Shown here: positions 1 through 7,982 of the stretch, in pieces
Position numbering within the stretch: the first letter of the stretch is position 1
Layout of the letters: every line of letters begins with the position of its first letter
Assembly: GCA_025358055.1 (NCBI GenBank)
Contig: JANYKV010000041.1
Span: forward strand, 1-39,969
DNA length: 39,969 nucleotides
From: Gemmatimonadota bacterium
Lineage (GTDB): Bacteria; Gemmatimonadota; Gemmatimonadetes; Gemmatimonadales; GWC2-71-9
Reading direction: 5' to 3'
Translations under genes and position numbers: made by a program
Notes under the pieces: generated by a model
What the model saw: the letters and a program-made list of their open reading frames with translations, nothing else
Database searches by the model: none
Told to the model about the DNA's origin: nothing

Positions 1-856
1 CCTGGGTGACTTCCTGCTTGGCCAAGAATACGCCTTGCGGGCCTTGTCCGCGTTTCGGGCCCGTGCCGATGAGGATGGCCAAATGCGGGCCCGCAACCTC
101 CTGGGCGCAATCGCGTTTGAGCAAGGACGGTTGAGCGAGGCTGAGGAAGGGTTTGCGGCCGCTCTCGAGCTCGCTCGGCGACTGGATGATCGCCTCATTA
201 CCGCCCGGGCCTCGAATAATCTCGCCTCGATCACTCATTTGCGGGGTGAGGAAGACCGAGCGTTGAGTCTATTCCGCGAAGCCCTGTTGGCCTACCAGAG
301 AATTGGCGACCGCCGCGGAGCGGCGGAGACCTACCATAATCTCGGCATCGCGTTCCGCCAGTCGGGGGAACTCACCGAAGCCGAGCACGCCGACGCGCAG
401 GCCGTACGGCATGCGACCATGACGGGGGATCCTTTGTTGCTGGCGCTCGCCGTGGTGGGAAATGCCGAGACGGACCTCGAGAAAGGCGACCTCCAGGTCG
501 CCGCCGAGCGGCTCGACCGAGCCGAGCGGCTGGCGACCGAAGCTGGCGATGAGCTGGGCGCGGCTGAAATCGCACGCGTGCGGGCCCACCGGTGGATCAA
601 ACTAGGAAGAGCCCTCGACGCGGTTGGGGAGGCTGAACGCGGTCGCGGCGTTGCGGCGCGGCTCGGCAGTGTGTTGCTCCAAGGCGAATGTGCCGCTGTT
701 GCGGCCGAGGCGTTGCGGTTCTTGGGCCGAAACAAGGAGGCGGAAGAACGAGTTCTCGAGGCCGAACGTCTCTTCGTAAACCTGGGAGCCACCGGACTCT
801 TGGGCCGCCTCCGGGGCCGCCCTCCGGGCGAGAACTTCCGGGGTTCACGGCAGTGA
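1..856 (+). CDS. TPR-repeat protein, 5'-truncated by the window edge
   Basis: The frame is open to the left edge of the window (readable from base 2), so only the C-terminal part, about 284 residues, is present. A TTG at 35 is not a convincing start. The protein is a run of helix-turn-helix units of about 40 residues with the alternating small and aromatic positions of tetratricopeptide repeats. Examples are the units around 'AFEQGRLSEAEEGFAAALEL', 'HLRGEEDRALSLFREALLAY' and 'AETYHNLGIAFRQSGELTEA'. At least five units can be seen, rich in Ala, Leu, Arg and Glu. No catalytic motif, signal peptide or membrane segment is visible in this part. TPR tails like this occur in cytoplasmic regulators (MalT-like, SARP-like) and in kinase scaffolds; the missing N-terminus would decide. 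It converges on the minus-strand repeat lipoprotein, 69 nt away, with no strong terminator between them. Confidence 0.8.
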   Translation, partial: LGDFLLGQEYALRALSAFRARADEDGQMRARNLLGAIAFEQGRLSEAEEGFAAALELARRLDDRLITARASNNLASITHLRGEEDRALSLFREALLAYQRIGDRRGAAETYHNLGIAFRQSGELTEAEHADAQAVRHATMTGDPLLLALAVVGNAETDLEKGDLQVAAERLDRAERLATEAGDELGAAEIARVRAHRWIKLGRALDAVGEAERGRGVAARLGSVLLQGECAAVAAEALRFLGRNKEAEERVLEAERLFVNLGATGLLGRLRGRPPGENFRGSRQ

Positions 857-925
857 CACTCGGCTTCACGTTCATCCTCGCCTAGCTCGCATCGAACCCA
901 AACACGTTCCTCCCAACTCGCTGGG

Positions 926-3900
926 TCAGTTATTCGGCGCTCCCTGGGTGATCCAGGCCTTGATCTTATTCACGACCGTGCTCGAGAGCAGCCCGTTGGG
1001 CGGCATCGGATTGTTCGCATCAGTCATGCGCTGAGTGAGCTTCCCGACGGCCGGATTGCCTGGCGTGACATATTTGGTCCCGGCCCCGGTGGTTCCGACG
1101 AGATTCTTGTAGGCGTTCGCTACAGTGGTCAAGTCCGGAGACTGGTTGCCGTTGGAATGACAGCTGTTGCCCAGGCAGTTGGCTTGGAAGATCGGGTAGA
1201 TGTCGGTCTTGAAGGACAACCCCCCGCCCGCGGCCACGGTGAACGTCACCGCTTCGTTCTGCGGGCTGTTCGACGCGCCTGCGGCTGTGATCGGGACAGT
1301 GGCGGTATACGTCCCGGCGGCCAAGGTACCTAACGTAGGCGTCAGCGTAAGCGTACTTGGGGCGGTCGTGGGGTTGAGCGAGCCCGCGAGCCAGCCAGTG
1401 GCGCCGGCACTGTACGTGATCGTGCCGACGGTGAGCCCGCTCAGGGTGCCGCCACCGGAGTGGGTGATGTTGATGGTCTTGGCGGCCGGGCTGGTGCCTC
1501 CTGCGGTTCCGCTAAAGGTTATGGTCGCGGCCGAGAGGGTGATCATCGGCGGCGACGCGGCGGCGACGGTGAAGGTCACGGAGACGTTTTGTGGGCTGTT
1601 GGACGCGCCCGCTGCGGTCACGGGCACGGTGGCGGTGTATGATCCCACCGCCAAGCTACCCAACGTCGCCGTCAGAGTGAGAGTGCTCGGCGCGGACGTG
1701 ATATTGAGCGATCCCGCCAACCAGCCAGAAGCTCCCGCGCCATATGTGATCGTTCCGACCGCGAGGGCGCTGAGCGTGCCTCCACCTGAGTTACTGATGT
1801 TCACCGTCTGCGGAGCTGGAGACGAACCGCCCGCCGTGCCACCATAGGTGAGCGTCGCCGCGGAAAGCGCAATGGTTGGCGGCGCGGTGGCCGTGATCGT
1901 GAAGGTGATGGTCACATTTTGTGGACTGTTCGTGGCTCCAGCCGCCACGATCGGAATCGTCGCGGTGTAACTGCCCGTCGCAAGGGAGCCCACCGAGGGT
2001 GTCACCGTCACGCTCGCGGGGGCGTTCGTACTATTCAGTACAACCGCCAGCCAACCCGTGCCGCCCGCGCCATAGGCAATTGCGCCCACCGAGAGACCCG
2101 TCAAGGTTCCGGTGCCGGAGTTTGTGATCGACACCGTCTTGGCTGCCGGGCTACCACCTCCGACCGTTCCCGCGAAAGAAAGGTTCGTGGGGGACAGACC
2201 GATACTCGGTGCTGGCGCCGCCGCCACGGTGAACGTGACTGATACGTTCTGTGGGCTATTCGACGCGGTGCTGGAAGTGATCGGCACGATCGCGGTATAG
2301 GTCCCTACCGCGAGGCTGCCGGTTGTGGCGGTGAGGGTTAGGGTACTCGGAGCCGTCGGGGTGGAAAGTGACGCGGCCAGCCAGGCCGTGGCCCCCGGGC
2401 CGTAGGTGATGGTGCCCACCGCAATACCGCTCACGGTCCCGCCTCCACCGTTGCTCAGGGCGACGGTTTTGGCCGTCGGCGAGCCCGCACCAACGGTGCC
2501 ATTGAACCCAATCGTTGCCGGGCTCAACACGATCGTGGGTGGTGGTGGGGTCGCAAGGACGGTGAACGTCACGCTGACGTTTCGTGGGCTGTTGTTTGCG
2601 GTGCCGGAGAAGATCGGAACGGTGGCCGTGTACGTTCCCGCAGCCAGGCTTCCGAGAGTCGGAGTGACGGTGAGCGTCGCTGGGGCCGTCGTGCTGTTGA
2701 GGGCGGCCGCCAGCCATCCCGTGGCCCCTCCGCTGTAGATGATCGTCCCCACTGACAGTCCGTTGAGAGTGCCGGTTCCACCGTTCGTTAGGCTGACCGT
2801 TTGCGCCGGCGGCGAGGGATTGCCCAAAATCCCCTGGTAGCTGAGGCTCGCGGGGGCGAGCAAGATACTCGGCCCGTTGGGGGACGGCGCCACTGAAATC
2901 GACACCTTCAGTGTTTTCGGACTATCGTCCGCTCCGGGCGCGCTCAGGGAAATCGACGCGGTGTAGTAGCCGGGTTGGAGCTGCGCCACCGATGGCCGGA
3001 AGGTGACGTACGCGGGAGCGGTTGTGGCATTCAGAGTGACCGTGAGCCAACCAGTCGCTCCTGGGTCGTACTGAACGGCACCGAGCGCTAAACCGGAAAG
3101 CGTGCCGCTCCCGCCGTTCGTGACGAAACTGGACTGTGGAGTCGGAGCGGCTCCACCGGAGAAACCGCTGAAAGTCACGCTTGTCGTCGAAAGTACGAGT
3201 TTGGGTGTCCCGTTCGCGGTGGCTGGTGTCACCGTCAGCGTGACCGGGAATGGTTGTGGGCTATTGCTCGCACCCGCGGCGCTGAGCGTCACTGTGGCGG
3301 TGTAGGTCCCGGCGGCGAGGGAGCCAACGGTTGGCGCCAGGGTCAACACCGATGGTGCCATACTGGTCGAGACGGTGGCGGCCAACCATCCGGTCGCTCC
3401 GGCACCATAGCTGATGCCGGAAATCGCCAGATTGCTCAAGGTTCCCCCACCACCGTTGGTGATGTTGATGGCTTTGGCACCAGCCGTGCCACCGACCGGT
3501 GCCGCAAAGGATGCGGAACTCGCGGAGAGTGCGATCACGGGTGGGTTCACGGGCGGGATCACGTTGAGGGTGACCCGAATGGTGCGGGGGCTGTTGATCG
3601 CGTTCGGTGCCGACAACGAAATCGTCGCGGTGTAGCTGCCGAGCGCCAATCCACCGAGGTTTGGCTGCACGAGAAAGTTGGTTGGGGCATCCGTCGACGC
3701 GAGGGACACGGCAAGCCATCCCTCGGGGCCGGCGCCATAGGTAATCCCATCGATCGACAGGCCGCTAAGTGGGTCTTCTCCGCCGTTGGTGACCAATACG
3801 ATGGTTGGTGGCGGGTTCGCTGCCCCCACCGGAATGCTGATATTCACCGCCGTGGACGACAGGTTGATGACCGCGGGAATCGATCCTTGCGTCAGGTTGA

Positions 3901-4318
3901 AAGCGACCTTGACATATTGGGGTGAGTTGCTGGCGCCGGTGGCCGTGAGTTTGACTCTCCCGGTATAGAGGCCTGGGGGTAGCGGCCCCCCGGCGGCCTG
4001 AATCGAGATCGTGGTTGGGCCCGTCGTGGAACTGAGCGATGCGGTGAGCCACCCATCGGACCCGTCCGTATATTCGACGTCGGCCGACAATCCGCCGAGA
4101 GTTCCGCCGCCCGCGTTGCTGATGGCGACGATCTCGGCCGGGGCCGTGCCCCGGAGAACTGCCGTGAAGGCGACCGAGGGTTTGGAGAGTGAAATCGCGG
4201 GTAAGCCTTCGGAGTTCGGACTCAGTCCCGCATCACGGGATACCGGACCGCACGCCGCCAGGGCAAGGGCGACTCCAGCCGCCAATCCGTGGCGCCAAGA
4301 CGTTTCTCTCGTTTTCAC
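926..4318 (-). CDS. Lipoprotein with nine Ig-like repeats and a C-terminal c-type heme domain
   Basis: Predicted cell-surface or periplasmic electron-transfer protein of about 1,130 residues. The N-terminus has a lipobox (LALAAC), so the mature protein should be lipid-anchored. Nine consecutive repeats of about 110 residues follow. Each contains a 'TNGGGGTL' turn, a 'GATGWLA' segment and a 'GTYTATVPI...SNSPQNVSVTF' end, resembling BACON or choice-of-anchor all-beta modules. The last ~97 residues switch to a helical domain with C-L-G-N-S-C-H (CX4CH) and a downstream 'MPPNG' that can supply the axial Met, as in the surface 'GSGCH' cytochrome-like domains. The start is GTG at 4318 (or GTG 4324) behind GGAGG; the in-frame TTG at 4339 overlaps that Shine-Dalgarno site and is unlikely. 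It is the last gene of an operon whose upstream members are Rieske proteins, which suggests it is the terminal electron carrier held away from the membrane by the repeat stalk. Heme attachment is inferred. Confidence 0.8.
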   Translation of the reverse strand: MKTRETSWRHGLAAGVALALAACGPVSRDAGLSPNSEGLPAISLSKPSVAFTAVLRGTAPAEIVAISNAGGGTLGGLSADVEYTDGSDGWLTASLSSTTGPTTISIQAAGGPLPPGLYTGRVKLTATGASNSPQYVKVAFNLTQGSIPAVINLSSTAVNISIPVGAANPPPTIVLVTNGGEDPLSGLSIDGITYGAGPEGWLAVSLASTDAPTNFLVQPNLGGLALGSYTATISLSAPNAINSPRTIRVTLNVIPPVNPPVIALSASSASFAAPVGGTAGAKAINITNGGGGTLSNLAISGISYGAGATGWLAATVSTSMAPSVLTLAPTVGSLAAGTYTATVTLSAAGASNSPQPFPVTLTVTPATANGTPKLVLSTTSVTFSGFSGGAAPTPQSSFVTNGGSGTLSGLALGAVQYDPGATGWLTVTLNATTAPAYVTFRPSVAQLQPGYYTASISLSAPGADDSPKTLKVSISVAPSPNGPSILLAPASLSYQGILGNPSPPAQTVSLTNGGTGTLNGLSVGTIIYSGGATGWLAAALNSTTAPATLTVTPTLGSLAAGTYTATVPIFSGTANNSPRNVSVTFTVLATPPPPTIVLSPATIGFNGTVGAGSPTAKTVALSNGGGGTVSGIAVGTITYGPGATAWLAASLSTPTAPSTLTLTATTGSLAVGTYTAIVPITSSTASNSPQNVSVTFTVAAAPAPSIGLSPTNLSFAGTVGGGSPAAKTVSITNSGTGTLTGLSVGAIAYGAGGTGWLAVVLNSTNAPASVTVTPSVGSLATGSYTATIPIVAAGATNSPQNVTITFTITATAPPTIALSAATLTYGGTAGGSSPAPQTVNISNSGGGTLSALAVGTITYGAGASGWLAGSLNITSAPSTLTLTATLGSLAVGSYTATVPVTAAGASNSPQNVSVTFTVAAASPPMITLSAATITFSGTAGGTSPAAKTINITHSGGGTLSGLTVGTITYSAGATGWLAGSLNPTTAPSTLTLTPTLGTLAAGTYTATVPITAAGASNSPQNEAVTFTVAAGGGLSFKTDIYPIFQANCLGNSCHSNGNQSPDLTTVANAYKNLVGTTGAGTKYVTPGNPAVGKLTQRMTDANNPMPPNGLLSSTVVNKIKAWITQGAPNN
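1220..4201 (-). repeat. Nine in-frame tandem repeats of about 330 bp
   Basis: Coding repeats inside the surface lipoprotein gene, one per ~110-residue Ig-like module. The four modules nearest the 3' end of the gene are more alike than the first ones. Each of them ends in a close variant of 'NSPQNVSVTFTV' and begins 'PP/AP-x-I-x-LS'. This suggests recent duplication at that end. Strong repeat-driven codon periodicity explains the long shadow frames on the opposite strand. Confidence 0.85.
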
Positions 4319-4376
4319 CGTCACAATTCCTCCCACCAAGATTTCGAACGGGACGTCGGCCTGCGTTATCGCGTCG

Positions 4377-5198
4377 TCAGTCGTCGGTCCACTTTGTTCC
4401 CGGCTGGACGTTGCCCACGATGGTGAGCATTTGGCCGGTCGAGTCGAGTTTGGCGGTGAGGCCTGTCAGGCCCACTTGCGCCGGTCCCGCGAGGAGCGAT
4501 CCATCGGCGGCGAAGCGCGCACCATGTTTCTGGCAACGCCACTCGGCACCGCTCGGGTCGATGATCGTCTGCTCGTGCGGGCACGTGAGGCCGTACGCTA
4601 CGAAGTTTCCGGAGCCCAGGTGACCGACCCCGACCGGCAGGTTGGCGGTCGTATCGACGCGAGCGAGTCCACCGATGGCTACCAGGGCGGGAAAATTCGA
4701 GAGCCGGATGACCAGGTTGACGTTCGGTTTCGCTGCCTTCACGGCCAACATGTCCGTGGCGGCGTCGTAGCTTGTCTGGAGCTTGATGAGGTCCGTCGTG
4801 GTCTGACCGCTTACCCAGGTGCCTTGCGCGTTCCAGGTCGCGCCGTGGTTGGGACACTTGAAACCGGAACCCGCGATGCCGACGGTCGTTCCGGCGTGGG
4901 GGCAGATCCGGGAGAACGCGTCGAACGTGGTCGAGGCGGTGCGCACCACCGCGATCGGTACGCTCGTACTATCGATCAAGGCTATTCCACCAACCGTAGC
5001 GAGGGCGGGGTAGTCGGAGATCCGGAGAGACAACTGATCCAGCCCTTTGGTGGGGTCGCTGGGATCGAGTCCACCGATCGTGGTTCCGCACGCCGAGGCG
5101 AGCATCGCACTCAAGGCTGCGAGGGTCGACCCCGCGATGAATTCACGTCGGGAAAAGCCAAGCCCAGGTCCTTGTCTCGAACACGCGCAATCACACAT
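4377..5198 (-). CDS. Double Rieske [2Fe-2S] protein with Tat/lipobox signal
   Basis: 273-residue exported iron-sulfur protein with two Rieske domains in one chain. The signal is twin-arginine (SRREFIAG) followed by a hydrophobic stretch ending in LASAC. This implies folded export with cofactor and probable lipid anchoring. Domain 1 has C-P-H-x13-C-x2-H ('CPHAGTT...KCPNHGATW'). Domain 2 has the same spacing ('CPHEQTI...RCQKHGARF'). Both keep the two Cys and two His that ligate the cluster. A 'DYPALATVGG' / 'NFPALVAIGG' segment precedes each, so the halves look like an internal duplication. The start is ATG at 5198 with AGGAGG 7-8 nt upstream; a longer open frame runs into the neighbouring gene but is not needed. 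It sits between a single-Rieske gene and the heme lipoprotein. Redox partners are inferred from position only. Confidence 0.9.
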   Translation of the reverse strand: MCDCACSRQGPGLGFSRREFIAGSTLAALSAMLASACGTTIGGLDPSDPTKGLDQLSLRISDYPALATVGGIALIDSTSVPIAVVRTASTTFDAFSRICPHAGTTVGIAGSGFKCPNHGATWNAQGTWVSGQTTTDLIKLQTSYDAATDMLAVKAAKPNVNLVIRLSNFPALVAIGGLARVDTTANLPVGVGHLGSGNFVAYGLTCPHEQTIIDPSGAEWRCQKHGARFAADGSLLAGPAQVGLTGLTAKLDSTGQMLTIVGNVQPGTKWTDD

Positions 5199-5229
5199 TG
5201 CCAACCTCCTACGTGATGTTGCGGATGAG

Positions 5230-5775
5230 CTAGACCTTGGCCGCTGCCGCCGCCCAGCCGGCCGGGTCCTTATCGCTTTCAAGGGTCTTGTCGGTGGTGA
5301 CGAACACATTCTTGTCGTCGGAGCGAATCGGGAGTCGGTCCATGTTTCGGGTGGCCCGACCCGACACAAATGTGCCGTCGGGTTGGTATTTCGACTTGTG
5401 TTTCGGGCATTGGAAGAGCTTGTCATCATCGAGCCACTTGAGGGCTGTATTCTGGTGTGGGCACGAGAGGGCAAACGCGTACACATTGGCACCGAGCCGG
5501 ACCAGAATGACTTCGTTCGGCTTGTCGATCGTAGCACCATCGGTGGCCGGAATGGGGTAGCTCACCTCCGTCCCGCGACGAGTTCGCCGCCCGCTGGAAA
5601 AACCGATCGACATCGCCTCGGCGCGCCTGGGCGAGAGACCGAGGCCAAGGAAGAGACCCGCGGCGACGACGGTGGCCTCGCGTAGGAAGTCCCTGCGGTT
5701 GCCCTGCAATGCGCAGCCAGCGCACTCTTGGGCGTCCGGAGTCTGTCCGTGAGCGGTGGGAAGGTGATTGGACAT
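5230..5775 (-). CDS. Tat-exported Rieske [2Fe-2S] protein
   Basis: 181-residue periplasmic or membrane-tethered Rieske protein. The N-terminus holds a twin-arginine motif (NRRDFLRE) and a hydrophobic segment (AGLFLGLGL) ending in an AEA-type site, so the cluster is probably inserted before Tat export. Cluster ligands are in 'CPHQNTA' and 'CPKHKSKY' (C-x-H-x15-C-x2-H). Cys residues before the signal ('ECAGCAL') are unusual and could bind metal or be cytoplasmic. The fold resembles the QcrA/PetC Rieske domain, but no cytochrome b/c1 gene is adjacent, so it is not a normal bc1 subunit here. ATG at 5775 is preceded by GGAGG. The next gene (double Rieske) starts 31 nt after its stop and the upstream membrane-protein gene ends 20 nt before it, which fits one operon. 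Confidence 0.9.
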   Translation of the reverse strand: MSNHLPTAHGQTPDAQECAGCALQGNRRDFLREATVVAAGLFLGLGLSPRRAEAMSIGFSSGRRTRRGTEVSYPIPATDGATIDKPNEVILVRLGANVYAFALSCPHQNTALKWLDDDKLFQCPKHKSKYQPDGTFVSGRATRNMDRLPIRSDDKNVFVTTDKTLESDKDPAGWAAAAAKV

Positions 5776-5795
5776 CGTACTGCCTCCAGATGAGG

Positions 5796-6464
5796 TTACT
5801 TGAACAACAGCATCATGGACCAGCTCACGAAGGAAATCCCCATGGACGAGAGCGCGACCAGGCGATGCTGGCGACGTTTCTCTTGGTCATTCTCCCCGAG
5901 CTTCCCGAGCTTGGTGCCCGCGTAGGTGAAGCCGGCGTCTGCCGCGATGAACAGGAGGCTGTGAATCCATCGCTTGGTGCGGCCGGCCTCGTCCTTACGA
6001 CCTTCCCATAGGTTCCAAAGTCCCGTGACGGTGTTGGTGGTGAAGACCACCGCGGTGGCGGTTGCGAGCGGCCGATGGGTTTTCTTAGCCCAATCGGGTG
6101 CCGCGCTGGAATATTTGAGGATCTGATCACCGGAGATGTACGACCCGACGAACAGCGGTATCATCGCGAAACTGAGCCAGCGGTGAAGGGTGAGTCGCAC
6201 GCCATAAAAGTCGCTGTATTCGACCGCCGCCTTCCGCTTGCGCGGCCGCGCCGTATCGCCCACCACCAGGCTTCCTGCGACCGACGTATCACCGGAGGAT
6301 ATCCAGCCGAAGGTCAGGTTCCGGAGCATGGGTGCCCGACTTACGGTGTCGATGACCTGAGCCGCTAAGCTCGAGTCGGGGGCGGGTGCCGTGGTCGCCG
6401 AGTCGAGTGGTGGAAGAAACGCGATGTGGGCGAGCTGCAGCAGCAGGGTGGCCGTGAGGATCAT
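5796..6464 (-). CDS. Four-helix membrane protein with one His per helix (possible b-type cytochrome)
   Basis: 222 residues. A short N-terminal hydrophobic segment (possible signal) precedes a polar stretch of about 70 residues. Four membrane helices follow in the C-terminal 130 residues. A histidine lies at the start of each: H94 (LTLHRW), H130 (KKTHRP), H168 (RWIHSL) and H200 (RQHRLV). Four regularly placed helix histidines are what di-heme b561/DsbD-like quinol-side cytochromes use, so heme b binding is a reasonable but unproven reading. I do not recognise the family by name. It lies 22 nt after another four-helix protein and 20 nt before the Rieske gene. A membrane quinol:Rieske electron entry point is therefore the natural hypothesis. 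ATG at 6464 is the first good start. Confidence 0.7.
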   Translation of the reverse strand: MILTATLLLQLAHIAFLPPLDSATTAPAPDSSLAAQVIDTVSRAPMLRNLTFGWISSGDTSVAGSLVVGDTARPRKRKAAVEYSDFYGVRLTLHRWLSFAMIPLFVGSYISGDQILKYSSAAPDWAKKTHRPLATATAVVFTTNTVTGLWNLWEGRKDEAGRTKRWIHSLLFIAADAGFTYAGTKLGKLGENDQEKRRQHRLVALSSMGISFVSWSMMLLFK

Positions 6465-6486
6465 GACTTAAGCCCCTGAGCGTGAG

Positions 6487-6984
6487 TCATGCCGCGAGGA
6501 GCGCGGTGCCGAGGAACACGGACCCGAACCACAGCCCGAGGCTAGCCCACGAGGCGACTTTCAGACGAGACCAAGCCATCAGGGGCCGGTCGGTTCCTTT
6601 GCGGAGCGCGCCTTCGGCCCGATTCATCACGAAACCGTTGACGAGCAGCAAGGCGACGATGCCCATCTTGATCCAGAATGTTGGTGCGGTGGCGAGCTTT
6701 TCGACGTCGGCCGCGAGCAGGAGAAACCCGCTCAGGAATGTGATCGTGAGGCCAATCAACACCGGGCGATGCACGGCGTGTAGTTCGGACAGGTGATCCG
6801 CGCGGCGAGTCGAGTCCGCGCGAAGAACTCGCAGGGTCATCCGGTCGGCGGCGACGGCGCATCCGCCGCCGAGAAGAATGCCACCGATATGAACGAAGGT
6901 CACGGAGGTAGAAAGGGCGGCAGAATGGCTGTAGACTTTGGCCCACGGAGCGGCCAGCTGCGTGGCCATTTCTATGATGGTCAT
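6487..6984 (-). CDS. Small polytopic membrane protein, first gene of the Rieske operon
   Basis: 165 residues with four predicted membrane helices, around residues 22-45, 74-92, 103-121 and 143-163. Histidines occur at H20, H32 (FVHIGG, inside helix 1), H64, H69 and H72 (LHAVHRP, at the start of helix 2). Such placements can serve heme b or metal but are not diagnostic, and I do not recognise a named family. The ATG at 6984 has a GAGG Shine-Dalgarno five bases upstream. It is the promoter-proximal gene of the minus-strand operon. The 290-nt AT-rich spacer before it holds a TTGAC/GTCAA palindrome that may be its operator. Confidence 0.7.
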   Translation of the reverse strand: MTIIEMATQLAAPWAKVYSHSAALSTSVTFVHIGGILLGGGCAVAADRMTLRVLRADSTRRADHLSELHAVHRPVLIGLTITFLSGFLLLAADVEKLATAPTFWIKMGIVALLLVNGFVMNRAEGALRKGTDRPLMAWSRLKVASWASLGLWFGSVFLGTALLAA

Positions 6985-7274
6985 TTGGGCCTCGATGGTT
7001 CGGAGTCTGATAGATATTGACAGTCAACGTCAAATGGTTGCAATTGCGATACCAAGTGTTAAGATGATGTAACTTGTTGCATACCTTATAATTGAGGAAA
7101 CAGTTCTTACGAATCGCTGCAATGGATCGTATCGTTCTGTAATAAAATGATACAATTGATGTACGACTCTGCAGGTGCACGGTGGCAGGATGAGAAACGC
7201 CTGAGGCTTTCCGGAACGAGGTCTGCGAAGGACCTGCGTTTTCCAATAGCTCCCGAGCCGGTAGATTTCGTGGA
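6985..7274. promoter_or_regulatory. AT-rich divergent intergenic region
   Basis: This 290-nt spacer between the divergent Rieske operon and the SDR gene is visibly richer in A+T than anything around it, especially about 7000-7170. It contains a perfect TATAAT (7087-7092, plus strand) with no good -35 partner, a GCAATTGC palindrome near 7041, and the TTGAC-type operator listed separately. It must carry the promoters for both directions. I see no convincing small gene here; the short open frames on the minus strand lack coding character. Confidence 0.55.
7017..7033. promoter_or_regulatory. Operator-like palindrome TTGAC-A-GTCAA plus extra GTCAA
   Basis: TTGAC A GTCAA (7017-7027) is a perfect inverted repeat with a one-base centre. 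It is followed one base later by a third GTCAA half-site (7029-7033). It lies 33-49 nt upstream of the first gene of the Rieske operon, where a repressor or activator of that operon would bind. No regulator gene is adjacent and the cognate factor is unknown. Confidence 0.4.
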
Positions 7275-7982
7275 ATGACGCAGCAAACTGCATTCATAAC
7301 CGGGGCGACCGAAGGCATCGGCCGCGCCATCGCCTTTATGCTGGGTCGTGCCGGCTACCAAGTCGGTGTCACCGCACGAACCGCCGCCACGCTATCCGCG
7401 CTCCTCGATGACCTTCGCGCCGAGCACATCGTTGCCGCAGGCTTGCCAGCCGATGTGGGAGTGGAGACGGATGTCGCTGGTGTCGTTGCACACATCACCG
7501 AACGACTCGGACCGATCGATACGCTGATCAACAACGCCGGCATTCTGATCGCCAAGCCGTTCGAAGCGCTCTCCGTCACCGACTGGGATCAGACGATGAC
7601 GACCAATCTCCGAGGTCTGTTTCTAGTTACGCGGGCCGTGCTTCCGAGCATGCGCGCCCAGAGGCGCGGCGACATCGTCAACATCGCGAGCCTCGCGGGC
7701 CGGAGCGGATTCGTGGGCGGCACCGCCTACGCCGCCTCGAAACATGCGGTGCTCGGATTTAGTCGGTCGTTGATGCTGGAGGTGCGGCGGGAAGGTGTTC
7801 GGATCATCGCGATTTGTCCTGGAAGCGTAGACACCACACTGCTCCGCGATCAAGAGATGATGAAGATCGTTCCGGAGCGCATTCTCCAGCCGGACGATAT
7901 CGCGACGGTCGTCCTCGATACCCTGCGCCTTCCTCCTCGCGCTCTCGTCAGCGAAATCGATATCCGGCCAACCGACCCATGA
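7275..7982 (+). CDS. Short-chain dehydrogenase/reductase (SDR)
   Basis: 235-residue classical SDR, close to the usual ~250-residue family length. The N-terminal Rossmann motif T-G-A-T-E-G-I-G (G10, G14, G16) binds the dinucleotide. 'NNAG' follows, and the catalytic Ser139, Tyr152 and Lys156 (YAASK) are intact, then a 'CPGSVDT' segment. An Arg after the second strand (TARTAAT) favours NADP(H), but this is only a hint. The substrate cannot be told from sequence. The ATG at 7275 has only a weak ribosome-binding sequence. The stop overlaps the start of the histidine-kinase gene (ATGA, 7979-7982), so the two are translationally coupled, an uncommon pairing. Confidence 0.92.
   Translation: MTQQTAFITGATEGIGRAIAFMLGRAGYQVGVTARTAATLSALLDDLRAEHIVAAGLPADVGVETDVAGVVAHITERLGPIDTLINNAGILIAKPFEALSVTDWDQTMTTNLRGLFLVTRAVLPSMRAQRRGDIVNIASLAGRSGFVGGTAYAASKHAVLGFSRSLMLEVRREGVRIIAICPGSVDTTLLRDQEMMKIVPERILQPDDIATVVLDTLRLPPRALVSEIDIRPTDP

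Noticed and set aside
1200..3925. Several Val/Pro-rich open frames on the plus strand
   Set aside because: They mirror the tandem repeats of the surface lipoprotein gene on the other strand; the periodic codons keep shadow frames open.
5199..5540. 114-residue N-terminal extension of the double Rieske protein
   Set aside because: It overlaps the single-Rieske gene in another frame; the internal ATG at 5198 has AGGAGG and gives a correct Tat signal.
7064..7092. Strong sigma-70 promoter for the SDR gene
   Set aside because: TATAAT is perfect but no -35 element occurs at 16-18 nt, so it is kept only as a note within the intergenic region.
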